Shown here: positions 1 through 6,975 of the stretch, one piece after another | Layout of the letters: each line of letters opens with the position of its first letter | Numbering within the stretch: the first letter of the stretch is position 1 | DNA from: CALKKN01 sp050118555 | GTDB taxonomy: Bacteria > Pseudomonadota > Gammaproteobacteria > Xanthomonadales > SZUA-36 | Direction of reading: 5' to 3' | Assembly: GCA_050118555.1 (NCBI GenBank) | Contig: JASFKQ010000088.1 | Span: 1-13,778 of the forward strand | Length of the DNA stretch: 13,778 bases | Notes under the pieces: model-generated | The model's database searches: none | What the model was told of the DNA's origin: nothing | The model's input: only the letters and a program-made list of their open reading frames with translations | Program-made: the position numbers and the translations under genes

Positions 1-96
1 ACACCTTTGGAACGTTCGGGCCGCTTTGATGATTTAGTCTGGCGATGTATGGTATTTGGGTTCGCCCAGGCACTCGTACCCCCGTGGGATCCAGTC

Positions 97-113
97 TTGG
101 CGGGGCGGGTGCA
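97..113 (+). promoter_or_regulatory. Candidate sigma-54 (-24/-12) promoter of norB
   Basis: Read on the plus strand, TTGGC (97-101) and TGCA (110-113) place the diagnostic GG (99-100) and GC (111-112) exactly 10 bases apart, as sigma-54 promoters require. Against the remembered consensus YTGGCACGRNNNTTGCW, three of the fixed positions differ. Transcription would start near 124, leaving a leader of about 21 bases that contains the GGAG ribosome site at 134-137. Nitric oxide reductase genes are often driven by sigma-54 with the NO sensor NorR. No clear GT-N7-AC NorR site is visible in bases 1-96, but such sites often lie further upstream, outside this window. Bases 1-96 hold no gene I can support. 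Confidence 0.5.
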
Positions 114-144
114 ATCCGAGCCGTACTAACGACGGAGCACCGTT

Positions 145-2451
145 ATGTCAAACTCAGCAACTCACCCGCCCGGACCTTCCGAAGAACATCTGTCACCCTG
201 GTGGCGCGTATCCGTGCTGGCCACAATGATCATCGGGTTCACGGTGCTGATCATGCTGACCGTCAAGGTGCATCACGACGCCCCGCCCATTCCGGGCAAG
301 GTCGTGAATGAGCGCGGCGAACTGCTCTTCAGCAAGCAGGATATTCTGCACGGCCAGCAGGTCTTCCTCGACCACGGCCTGATGGATAACGGCAGTATTT
401 GGGGGCATGGCGGTTATCTTGGACCCGACTTCTCCGCCCAGTATCTGCACAACCTGGCCCTGGACGCCGCACAGACTCTGGCCAAAGATCAATTCGGCAA
501 GCCTTTGGATCAGTTGAGTGAAGAACAACAACCCATGGTCCAGGCGCTGGTCCGCGCTGAATTGAAGAAGAACCGTTACGATGCCAGCACAGACACTTTG
601 ATCTTCACCGATGCGGAAGCCGAATCCTATCGGCTGCAACAGGCTTATTGGGCCGATCATTTCTCGAGGCCGGAGGGCAGCGGCGGGCTCCCGGCGCACT
701 TCCTCACAGGCGGCGACGACCTGAGCGACCTGACCGCGTTTTTTGCCTGGACCGCCTGGGCGGCGGTAACCGAACGCCCGGGAGAAAAGACCACATACAC
801 CAGCAATTTCCCGTACGACCCGCTGGCGGGAAATGAACCCTCGGGTGCGGCGGTGCTGTGGAGCGCTGTCAGCCTGATCGCGTTGCTGGGCGGTACCGCG
901 CTGGTGCTCCTGGCCTTCGGTAAATTCGATTATCTGGGCTGGAAATCCAGCCAGTCGCACATCGAGCCCATACTGGTGCCCGGACAGCCTACGCCGGCGC
1001 AGCGGGCGGTGATCAAGTTTTTCGTCATCGTGGCTCTGCTGTTCCTGGCGCAGGCGCTGATCGGCGGCGTCACGGCGCACTATCGAGCCGAGCCCGGAAA
1101 CTTCTACGGGCTGGACCTCTCCGGCCTGTTTCCCAGCAACGTCCTGCGCACCTGGCATCTGCAACTGGCCATCTTCTGGATTGCCACGGCCTATGTCGCC
1201 GGGGCCTTGCTGCTTGCCTCTGAGCTGGGAGGTCGCAAGACCGGCGGTCAGACCGTGCATATTCACATGCTGTTCGCTGCCCTGGTCGTCGTCGCCGTCG
1301 GAAGTCTGCTGGGCGAATGGGCGGGAACTTTTCAGTTGATAGGCGAGCGGAATTTCTGGTTCGGCCAGCAGGGCTGGGAATACCTTGAACTCGGCCGCGC
1401 CTGGCAAATCGGACTGGCTCTGGGCCTGATTTACTGGTTCCTGTTGTTGGTGCGCGACGTCAGGCCTGCACTGGGTTCGCGCAAGTGGAGAGAACTGGCG
1501 GTATTCTTTCTCATCGCCGCGCTTGCCGTTCCGGTGTTCTACCTGCCGGCCATGTTTTTCGACGGAACAACCCATTGGTCCGTCGTCGACACCTGGCGCT
1601 TCTGGATCATCCATTTGTGGGTTGAAGGATTTTTCGAATTCTTCGTGACCGTGTTGGTGGCGGTGATCTTGTCTGGCCTGGGTGTGGTGACGCGGATCAC
1701 CGCTACCCGCGTGATTTATCTCGACGCCATCCTGTATTTTGGCGGCGGCCTGATCGGCACGGGCCATCACTGGTACTTCAACGGGCACTCGGAGCTCAAC
1801 ATGGCATTGAGCGCCATTTTTTCGGCCATGGAGGTGATTCCACTGACCCTGCTCACGCTGGATGCCTGGGATTTCGTCAAGGTCACGCGCACTCAGCGTG
1901 ACCTGAGTGGAGAACCCATTCCCGTGCCGCACGAGTGGACCTTCTATTTCATCATGGCGGTGGGCACCTGGAACTTTCTCGGTGCGGGCGTGTTCGGCTT
2001 TCTCATCAATCTGCCGATCGTCAGCTATTTTGAAATTGGAACCATGCTCACGGTGAACCACGGCCATGCCGCGATGATGGGAGTTTTCGGCATGCTGGCT
2101 ATCACCCTGATGGTGTTCTCCGTGCGGCATGTCTCCACGGACAAGGAGTGGGACGGCCTGAAAAAGTACTTCAAGATCTCATTCTGGGGCCTGAATATCG
2201 GGCTGCTGATGATGGTGATCTTCAGCCTGTTCCCCGGCGGCATCATGCAAATTTTGGACGTGTTGCAGAACGGCTATTGGCATGCCAGGAGCCTTGAGTA
2301 CACTGGCCAGCATTCAGCCCGCCTGATTGAATGGCTGCGTACGCCTGGGGATCTCGTGTTCATCTTCGTTGGTGTCGTGCCGGCGCTGATCGCGATTTCA
2401 AAATGTTATCTGAACATGAAGCGGGATGGTGCCGGCCGTGTTACGGCGTAA
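145..2451 (+). CDS. norB: Quinol-dependent nitric oxide reductase (qNOR, single-subunit NorB)
   Basis: Reduces two NO to N2O with electrons from quinol, in the inner membrane. The 768-residue length fits qNOR, in which a NorC-like domain is fused in front of the NorB core. Residues 22-42 form a first membrane helix. About 65-105 carry the family signature with HGQQVF, GLMDNGS and GHGGYLGPDFSA, a cytochrome-c-like fold without a CxxCH haem site. From about 236 onward the protein is a run of membrane helices. Expected metal ligands are present: low-spin haem b H338 and H641, haem b3 H639, FeB ligands H490, H541, H542 and E494, plus the conserved E498. The 51-residue spacing from H490 to H541 matches characterised NorB. 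The ATG has GGAG seven bases upstream. No norC, norQ or norD lies next to it, as expected for a self-sufficient detoxifying qNOR. Bacteria with this enzyme use it for NO defence or denitrification; the sequence does not say which. Confidence 0.96.
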   Translation: MSNSATHPPGPSEEHLSPWWRVSVLATMIIGFTVLIMLTVKVHHDAPPIPGKVVNERGELLFSKQDILHGQQVFLDHGLMDNGSIWGHGGYLGPDFSAQYLHNLALDAAQTLAKDQFGKPLDQLSEEQQPMVQALVRAELKKNRYDASTDTLIFTDAEAESYRLQQAYWADHFSRPEGSGGLPAHFLTGGDDLSDLTAFFAWTAWAAVTERPGEKTTYTSNFPYDPLAGNEPSGAAVLWSAVSLIALLGGTALVLLAFGKFDYLGWKSSQSHIEPILVPGQPTPAQRAVIKFFVIVALLFLAQALIGGVTAHYRAEPGNFYGLDLSGLFPSNVLRTWHLQLAIFWIATAYVAGALLLASELGGRKTGGQTVHIHMLFAALVVVAVGSLLGEWAGTFQLIGERNFWFGQQGWEYLELGRAWQIGLALGLIYWFLLLVRDVRPALGSRKWRELAVFFLIAALAVPVFYLPAMFFDGTTHWSVVDTWRFWIIHLWVEGFFEFFVTVLVAVILSGLGVVTRITATRVIYLDAILYFGGGLIGTGHHWYFNGHSELNMALSAIFSAMEVIPLTLLTLDAWDFVKVTRTQRDLSGEPIPVPHEWTFYFIMAVGTWNFLGAGVFGFLINLPIVSYFEIGTMLTVNHGHAAMMGVFGMLAITLMVFSVRHVSTDKEWDGLKKYFKISFWGLNIGLLMMVIFSLFPGGIMQILDVLQNGYWHARSLEYTGQHSARLIEWLRTPGDLVFIFVGVVPALIAISKCYLNMKRDGAGRVTA

Positions 2452-2602
2452 CGGAAAGCCCTGGCCGGAACCGGTGAGATCGGAACCGCTGCGACGAATG
2501 TCCGCACCATCTCGTCCGGATGGCCGGGAATCTCGCGCTCATCGATACGGATGATGTTACTCAATGGTCTCGTGCTGCCGTTTTTCACGGTGGTGGTTCG
2601 CT

Positions 2603-2636
2603 GTGTTCCGCGCTGATGCTTCGCAACACCCGTTTT
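2603..2636 (+). terminator. Possible terminator hairpin downstream of norB
   Basis: GTGTT (2603-2607) and GCG (2610-2612) can pair with CGC (2622-2624) and AACAC (2625-2629), giving an 8-bp stem with a two-base bulge and a 9-base loop. A short run of four T follows at 2633-2636. It lies about 150 bases after the norB stop, and the T tract is short, so the assignment is weak. Confidence 0.25.
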
Positions 2637-2751
2637 GACAGACCGGGACCACCGCTTCCCCGAATGTGCGAAAAGTAATTATTGTGATCTCGGTCGGGAA
2701 ACAGTCCAGCCCCGCGGAGCGGGCTGCCAAGCGCGCTTTATTGCGCCCCAC

Positions 2752-2781
2752 TTGACCTCAGCCAGATTCCGGCACTATGGC
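2752..2781 (+). promoter_or_regulatory. Weak candidate sigma-70 promoter for the small membrane protein
   Basis: TTGACC (2752-2757, five of six to the -35 consensus) is followed after 18 bases by TATGGC (2776-2781), a poor -10. Transcription from here would start about 18 bases before the proposed ATG at 2806. The -10 is weak, so this is only a suggestion. Confidence 0.25.
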
Positions 2782-2805
2782 CTGCGATATGCTCACTGGG
2801 TGGTG

Positions 2806-3129
2806 ATGCGTCAACAGCCCAAGCGGTCCCCGAAGGCTCGCTGGTTCCGACTGGCGGGCATGGTCATGATCTTCATCGGCGTGAGCGTCTCGTGGGCCCT
2901 GGTCGCCGAATTTCTGCTCGAGATCGAACCGGTCTACTGGCTCTGGCTGCCGCTGGGGCTGGCCGCGGTTTTTCTCTACTGGTTCCTGGCCTGGGGTTCG
3001 ATCGCCGACAAGATGGAGGACATCGACAACCGCCGCGAGCGCTGGACCAAGGGCGCAGGCTGCATGGTGGTCGCACTGCTGGTCTTCCTGCTCATCTGCG
3101 TGCTGCTGGGAATCTTTTTCCTGAAGTGA
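2806..3129 (+). CDS. Small membrane protein of unknown function
   Basis: I do not recognise this 107-residue protein. A basic N-terminus (MRQQPKRSPKARW) is followed by a hydrophobic helix at about 14-37, a second at about 43-64, a charged segment with DKMEDIDNRRERWTKG at about 68-85, and a third helix at about 86-106 ending in FLK. The composition is typical of an inner-membrane protein with three crossings. The frame is open upstream to 2635, but residues coded before 2806 look non-coding in composition, so I prefer the ATG at 2806 (GTG at 2803 is an alternative). The ribosome site is weak (GGGTGG just upstream). It lies alone between norB and a convergent M50 protease gene, whose stop is 30 bases away. 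No function is proposed. Confidence 0.65.
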   Translation: MRQQPKRSPKARWFRLAGMVMIFIGVSVSWALVAEFLLEIEPVYWLWLPLGLAAVFLYWFLAWGSIADKMEDIDNRRERWTKGAGCMVVALLVFLLICVLLGIFFLK

Positions 3130-3156
3130 CCCGGCCTGCGGCAACCCCGCCGGGGC
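3130..3156. terminator. GC-rich hairpin between convergent genes
   Basis: CCCGGC (3130-3135) can pair with GCCGGG (3149-3154), and the alternative CCCC-GCC-GGGG is also possible. It fills the 30-base gap between two convergent stop codons. There is no T tract on either strand, so it is at best a factor-assisted or weak bidirectional terminator. Confidence 0.3.
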
Positions 3157-3159
3157 GTA

Positions 3160-4257
3160 TCAGGCGACGGCGCGATCGTGCTCCCTGAGTGCCTTCTCGA
3201 TGCGCAGCAGTTCCATCACGTTCTCCACGTCGACGATCCCGGCCAGGCGCTCCCCGTCCATGACGGCCAGCAGGCCGTTATCCCCGGTTTTCAGGTTCTC
3301 CAGCATGCTCTCCAGTGGGTCGTCCAGGCCGATGCGCTGCATGCCCGGCTGCATGACCTGGTCCACCCGGCACAGTTTGCCGTGATCGTGCAGGCCGCGC
3401 AGCAGGTCCGCCTGCCGCAGCACGCCCACCCATTCGCCCTCATGCAGCACGGGAAAGTCCTTCTGCGTGCCGCTCAGGGTGAGTTCCACGGCGCGACCCA
3501 GCGATTCCTTTGCCTGCAGCGTGTGGTAATCGGTGACCATGGCGTTCCGCGCCTTCACTCCGGACAGCGTCGATTTGACCGTGGCCATGCTGGATTCGGC
3601 CGTCGCCCCGAACCAGATGAAGATCGCGATCAGCACCAGGAAAATGTTGTAGTAGAGACCAATGACGGCCAGCAGTATCGCCGCGCCATGGGCCACGCCG
3701 GCCGCGATACGTGTTGCCCTGACCTGACCTACCCGCAGTGCGAGTGCCGCGCGCAGCACGCGGCCGCCATCCATCGGGAAGGCGGGCAGAAGATTGAAGG
3801 CTCCCAGCAGCACGTTCACCAGCATCAGCCGCTGCCAGAAACTTCCGGGCTCCAGCGCCAGGTTCTGCAGCGGAACCAGCGTTTGCCCGCTGGCCCGGAG
3901 CAGCAACCACAGGATGCCGGCGATGCCGAAGCTGACCGCGGGTCCGGCCAACGCGATGACGATCTCCTGGCGCGGGTTGTCCGGCATCTTCTCGATGCTG
4001 GCGATGCCGCCGATCGGCAGCAGGGTGATGGCGCTCGTGCGGATGCCGTAGCGTCGCGCGGTCAGCGCGTGGCCCAGTTCGTGCAGCAGCACACAGAAGA
4101 AAAGGGTCAGGATGAAGCTGACCCCGACGGCGACGGCGGCGACATTCCCTTCCGCCTGCCAGTAACCCAGCGCGATCCACGCGACCAGTATCAGGAACGT
4201 CACGTGCATGTACACGCCTATGCCCGCCAGCGTCGCGATTTTCCAGGACCATTTCAT
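3160..4257 (-). CDS. M50 site-2-type membrane metalloprotease with C-terminal CBS pair
   Basis: Predicted zinc protease of the SpoIVFB-like M50 group that cuts membrane-embedded substrates. The protein has 365 residues. Helices occur at about 14-32 and 39-58, with the zinc motif HELGH at 59-63. GPAVSFG (105-111) lies in a later helix, and NLLPAFPMDGGR (155-166) supplies the third zinc ligand D163. Two more hydrophobic segments follow near 185-220. A CBS domain pair fills about 235-345 and probably binds an adenine nucleotide to control activity. The frame stays open to 4359, but ATG at 4257 is preceded by GGGAG at good spacing and starts the conserved MKWSWKIATLAGIGVYMH segment. It diverges from the Host_attach gene across 170 bases. 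Its substrate is unknown. Similar M50-CBS proteins occur in hypoxia regulons of mycobacteria (Rv2625c), from memory. Confidence 0.92.
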   Translation of the reverse strand: MKWSWKIATLAGIGVYMHVTFLILVAWIALGYWQAEGNVAAVAVGVSFILTLFFCVLLHELGHALTARRYGIRTSAITLLPIGGIASIEKMPDNPRQEIVIALAGPAVSFGIAGILWLLLRASGQTLVPLQNLALEPGSFWQRLMLVNVLLGAFNLLPAFPMDGGRVLRAALALRVGQVRATRIAAGVAHGAAILLAVIGLYYNIFLVLIAIFIWFGATAESSMATVKSTLSGVKARNAMVTDYHTLQAKESLGRAVELTLSGTQKDFPVLHEGEWVGVLRQADLLRGLHDHGKLCRVDQVMQPGMQRIGLDDPLESMLENLKTGDNGLLAVMDGERLAGIVDVENVMELLRIEKALREHDRAVA

Positions 4258-4364
4258 TCGGGTCACTCCCGTGTAACCGACCGCCGCGCTTCTGCCGGCG
4301 CGGCCTCCTTCACTTTCGACTGTAACCTCGCGTACGCGTTCCGCGTGGCAATTCTGCACAAGTC

Positions 4365-4406
4365 CTGATGCACGTCAGGGTGGCCGGCGGACCGGCGTGA
4401 TATCCA
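4365..4406 (+). promoter_or_regulatory. Candidate FNR/Anr-type site and extended -10 before the Host_attach gene
   Basis: CTGATGCACGTCAG (4365-4378) matches TTGAT-N4-ATCAA at 7 of 10 positions and keeps the core TGA-N6-TCA; with flanking bases it is a 5-bp palindrome, CCTGA facing TCAGG. An extended -10, TGATATCCA, lies at 4398-4406. If transcription starts near 4413, the site is centred at about -41.5, the class II activator position. The leader would be short, with GGAGG at 4413-4417. The site is imperfect and found by eye. It also lies upstream of the divergent M50 gene and could serve both. Confidence 0.35.
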
Positions 4407-4427
4407 CGAAATGGAGGGCGCCAAATC

Positions 4428-4886
4428 ATGAACGCAAAAACCAAGTACTGGGTTCTAGTGGCCAATAGCGGCCAGGCCCGTATCCTCGAACTGCAACGGA
4501 TTCCCTATGAGTTTCACCAGGTTTCGGAACTCGTGTCCGAAGCCCAGCATCTGACCAACAAGGACCTGGTGTCCGACGCCAGCGGTCGCGTTTACCATAC
4601 CCAGGGTCCGGGCACCCACTCGATGCAGCAGCGCTCCGATCCACACGAAAACGCCGAGGCCCTGTTCGCCCGTGGCCTGGTGGAGAAACTGGAAAAGGCC
4701 CGGCGCCTGGGGCGTTTCACCAGGCTGTTGGTCATCGCGGACCCCAAAACACTGGGCCGGCTGCGCCAGCACATGCCCACGCCCCTTTCCGAACGTCTCG
4801 TGGACGAAGTGACGCTGGACCTGGTGGGGCTCCCACAACAACAGCTCGAGCAACGCGTGCGGGATATTCTCGGCTGGTCGACCTGA
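4428..4886 (+). CDS. Host_attach family protein (baeRF-like, eRF1 domain 2 fold)
   Basis: The 152-residue protein matches the Host_attach family (PF10116 from memory), named after an Agrobacterium attachment phenotype. The start YWVLVANSGQARILEL is the family's first strand and loop. A variable acidic-basic middle (about 45-75, with DPHENAEALFARGLVEKLEKA) is followed by the second core strand FTRLLVIADPKTLGRLR (about 97-113) and a C-terminal part with EVTLDLVGLPQQQLEQRV. Comparative work has linked such proteins to bacterial relatives of the eRF1/Pelota central domain, hinting at ribosome rescue under stress rather than true host attachment; I rely on memory for this. No secretion signal or membrane helix is visible, so it should be cytoplasmic. 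The ATG has GGAGG at 4413-4417. It converges with rtcB, 27 bases away. Confidence 0.85.
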   Translation: MNAKTKYWVLVANSGQARILELQRIPYEFHQVSELVSEAQHLTNKDLVSDASGRVYHTQGPGTHSMQQRSDPHENAEALFARGLVEKLEKARRLGRFTRLLVIADPKTLGRLRQHMPTPLSERLVDEVTLDLVGLPQQQLEQRVRDILGWST

Positions 4887-4887
4887 A

Positions 4888-4911
4888 CGGACAGGGCGCT
4901 TCGCCCATCCG
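4888..4911. terminator. Hairpin between convergent Host_attach gene and rtcB
   Basis: GGGCG-CTT-CGCCC (4894-4906) forms a tight stem, extended by CGGA (4888-4891) with TCCG (4908-4911) across a small internal loop. It occupies almost the entire gap between two convergent stops, so it could end transcripts from both sides. A T tract is missing on both strands. Confidence 0.4.
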
Positions 4912-4913
4912 GA

Positions 4914-6344
4914 TCAGCCCTTGATGCAGATCAGCGGCTGCAGCCGCGCAACACGGCGCGCCAGACCGGCCCGTTCGGAAGCGAAAACGACCTCTGAAAC
5001 GTCCTTGTAGGCGCCGGGCGCCTCTTCCGCCACTCCGCGCGACGACGGGCTCCGTACCGTGATGCCGCGCGCGGCCAACTGGTCGATGACCTGCCGCCCT
5101 TTCCATTGCCGTTTCGCCTGGCGCCGGCTCATGCGCCTGCCGGCTCCGTGGCAGCTGGAGGAGAACGCCGTTGTCTCGCTGCTGTCCATGCCGGTCAGCA
5201 CCCAGGATTCCGTGCCCATGCTGCCGCCGATCAGGACCGGTTGCCCGGTGCTTGCGAAGGCGGCCGGCAGCCACGGGTGGCCGGGACCGAGCGCGCGCGT
5301 GGCGCCCTTGCGGTGGACGTACAGCGGCTTTTCGCCGTTCCCGGCCGCGTGGGGTTCGGGTTTGCAGGTATTGTGCGAGACGTCGAACATCAGCGACAGC
5401 GCCTGGCCCGGCCAGAACCGGGCAAACACCTCCCGCATCAGGTGACCGATAATCTGCCGGTTGGCCAGCGCGCAATTGATCGCTGCGCGCATCGCGCCGA
5501 GGTATCTCTGGCCCGTGGCCGACAGAATCGGCGCGCAGGCCAGTTCGCGGTCCGGCAGATCGATGTCGAAGTCGCGGGCTCCGACCGCCATCTCGCGCAG
5601 GAATTCCGTGCCGATCTGGTGGCCCAGGCCGCGCGAGCCGCAGTGGATGCTCACCACGCATTGGCCCTTGACCAGGCCAAACACCCCCGCCGTCTCGGCG
5701 TCGCAAATCTCGGCGACTTCCTGGACCTCCAGGTAGTGGTTGCCCGAACCGAGTGTGCCCATTTCACGTTGCTGACGCTTCCTGGCGCGCTCGGACACGT
5801 GTTCGGGCCGGGCGTCCGACGCCTGGCCATGGTCCTCGATGTATTCAAGGTCACGGGCCTCGCCGTAGCCGCGGCGCAGCGCCCAGGCGGCGCCGCCTGC
5901 GAGCATTTCGTCCATCGCCCGTGCACCGAGGTGGATGTCGCCCTCGGTACCCACGCCGGCCGGGATATGCTCGAACAGTTCCTTCGCCAGTTCTGTCCGA
6001 TGCGCTTCGATTTCGCTCCGCTCGAGGCCGGTGAGGTGTGTGCGAACACCGCACGAAATGTCGAAACCGACGCCGCCGGCCGAAATCACGCCGCCGGCGT
6101 CGGCGTCGAAGGCCGCGACGCCGCCGATCGGAAACCCGTAGCCCCAGTGCGCGTCCGGCATAGCGTGCGCCGCGCCGACGATGCCGGGCAGGGTGGTGAC
6201 GTTGACCAGCTGTTCGCGGACCTTGTCGTCCATGTCACGGATCAGGGATTCGGTGGCGTGGATCACCGCGGGCACCCGCATACGCCCACTGGGCGGAATT
6301 TCCCAGCGGGTGTCGGTGATTCTTTCGAAACACTGAATATCCAT
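4914..6344 (-). CDS. rtcB: RNA-splicing ligase RtcB
   Basis: GTP-dependent RNA ligase that joins 2',3'-cyclic phosphate (or 3'-phosphate) ends to 5'-OH ends. In bacteria it acts in RNA repair. The 476 residues match the long, archaeal-like RtcB form rather than the shorter E. coli enzyme (about 408). Metal and catalytic residues are all visible: D95 and C98 in GVGFDISCGVR, H203 in GSGNHYLE, H234 in SIHCGSRGLGHQ, H324 in DVSHNTCK, and the guanylated histidine H399 in SSSCHGAGRRMSR. The first three fall at the same residue numbers as recalled for Pyrococcus RtcB. The C-terminus ends in the conserved ICIKG. The frame opens further upstream to 6401, but ATG at 6344 has GGGAG at seven bases and begins the family sequence. 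Archease lies 38 bases upstream in the same direction, so the pair is very probably one operon. No RtcR or RtcA gene is in the window. Confidence 0.96.
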   Translation of the reverse strand: MDIQCFERITDTRWEIPPSGRMRVPAVIHATESLIRDMDDKVREQLVNVTTLPGIVGAAHAMPDAHWGYGFPIGGVAAFDADAGGVISAGGVGFDISCGVRTHLTGLERSEIEAHRTELAKELFEHIPAGVGTEGDIHLGARAMDEMLAGGAAWALRRGYGEARDLEYIEDHGQASDARPEHVSERARKRQQREMGTLGSGNHYLEVQEVAEICDAETAGVFGLVKGQCVVSIHCGSRGLGHQIGTEFLREMAVGARDFDIDLPDRELACAPILSATGQRYLGAMRAAINCALANRQIIGHLMREVFARFWPGQALSLMFDVSHNTCKPEPHAAGNGEKPLYVHRKGATRALGPGHPWLPAAFASTGQPVLIGGSMGTESWVLTGMDSSETTAFSSSCHGAGRRMSRRQAKRQWKGRQVIDQLAARGITVRSPSSRGVAEEAPGAYKDVSEVVFASERAGLARRVARLQPLICIKG

Positions 6345-6382
6345 CGTATTGCTCCCGGCCGCTCCGGCGGCCCGATACGGAC

Positions 6383-6829
6383 TCAGACGTCGAGAATGCA
6401 CTGCGCCAGCCAGTGCCCCGTGGCGTCCTGTGAGACCCGCAACTCGCTGAGGGTCGCTCCTTTGATTTCCGTCGCCGGGCGGTGCTTTTCGATGTGCACT
6501 GCCTCGCCGCTGGCGGTGGCCGTCAGGCGGTTGCCGTCCAGTCGGACCTCAAAGCGGGAAAACAGCATGTTGCGTGTGGCCATTTCAAAGATGATTGCAT
6601 TGAGCCAGTCGGTCAGCAGGATCTCGGTATCGGGGGCTTCGCAATGAATGGCGATGTTCCGCGCCGGCTTGATTCTGGCGGGATCGCAGACCACGGCCGT
6701 CAGGGCGAGTGCCGCGTGCTCGAAGGCCTCCGCCCGGGTTTTCCCGAAGCCGCGCACGCCGATGTCCGCAACGTGCTCGAAGTGTTCCCAGCGCTTGCCC
6801 GGCTGGAATTTTGGGTCAGCAAACCCCAT
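6383..6829 (-). CDS. Archease, activator of RtcB
   Basis: Small cytoplasmic protein (148 residues, family about 140) that speeds RtcB guanylation and multiple turnover. Family marks are the N-terminal FEHVADIGVRGFGKTRAEAFEHAALAL (about 17-43), with metal-binding D22, the helix ILLTDWLNAIIFEMATRN (about 70-87), and the extreme C-terminal ILDV with an acidic residue one position before the end. Its stop lies 38 bases before rtcB, and both are on the minus strand. This agrees with the long, archease-dependent type of RtcB seen here. The start at 6829 is the only ATG before the conserved part, but its ribosome site is poor (AGG about nine bases upstream). It diverges from folE2, sharing a 146-base intergenic region. 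Confidence 0.93.
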   Translation of the reverse strand: MGFADPKFQPGKRWEHFEHVADIGVRGFGKTRAEAFEHAALALTAVVCDPARIKPARNIAIHCEAPDTEILLTDWLNAIIFEMATRNMLFSRFEVRLDGNRLTATASGEAVHIEKHRPATEIKGATLSELRVSQDATGHWLAQCILDV

Positions 6830-6834
6830 AAACT

Positions 6835-6864
6835 TTGCCTGGACCTGTCTACATGAAGGATAAT
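6835..6864 (+). promoter_or_regulatory. Candidate sigma-70 promoter for folE2
   Basis: GATAAT (6859-6864, five of six to the -10 consensus) is preceded at 18 bases by TTGCCT (6835-6840, four of six). Transcription would begin near 6871 and give a leader of about 105 bases before folE2. The leader can form a small hairpin, CGGG-GAATAA-CCCG, around 6941-6954, shortly before the ribosome site. I see no Zur-type palindrome and no known riboswitch. Confidence 0.4.
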
Positions 6865-6975
6865 GCCGTTCGCCTGTAAGCGATACGCGTGAGATCAGGT
6901 CTGCTGGTTCCCATGTCGGGAAAACGGTTGAAATACCGGTCGGGGAATAACCCGGGTCGGGAGCGGAGATGGATT

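Larger units (their letters stand above)
2452..2805. other. Intergenic stretch of about 350 bases without a supported gene
   Basis: Between norB and the small membrane protein gene I see no reading frame with convincing family features. The stretch holds a possible terminator hairpin (2603-2636), a GC-rich imperfect hairpin (about 2708-2727, CAGCCCCGC facing GCGGGCTG with one bulged C), and a weak promoter-like pair before 2806. A 21-codon hydrophobic open frame at 2551-2616 is present but has no good ribosome site. It may be decayed sequence; this is a guess. Confidence 0.5.

Noticed and set aside
26..39. TTGATGATTTAGTC before norB as an FNR/DNR box
   Set aside because: Only the first half-site fits; the second half matches none of ATCAA. 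An NsrR-like reading around 41-60 is also too poor.
193..2130. Long minus-strand open frame opposite norB
   Set aside because: It is antisense to a clear qNOR with all metal ligands; its translation is rich in H, Q, R and D and resembles no family. High GC makes such frames common.
2551..2616. 21-codon hydrophobic frame (MMLLNGLVLPFF...)
   Set aside because: No convincing ribosome site, very short, and nothing else supports translation.
3178..4368. Plus-strand open frame opposite the M50 protease gene
   Set aside because: Composition is that of an antisense shadow (very rich in Q, H, R), while the minus strand encodes HELGH and CBS domains.
4921..4934. TTGAT-GCAG-ATCAG, nine of ten to an FNR box
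   Set aside because: It falls in codons for the conserved RtcB C-terminus (L-I-C-I-K) and lies between convergent gene ends with no promoter to serve.
5106..6647. Plus-strand open frame of 513 codons opposite rtcB and archease
   Set aside because: It spans two well-supported genes on the other strand and shows no recognisable domain.
6830..6975. Sigma-54 promoter for archease-rtcB, as in E. coli rtcBA
   Set aside because: No GG-N10-GC pair with suitable context was found on the minus strand upstream of archease, and no RtcR gene is in the window.
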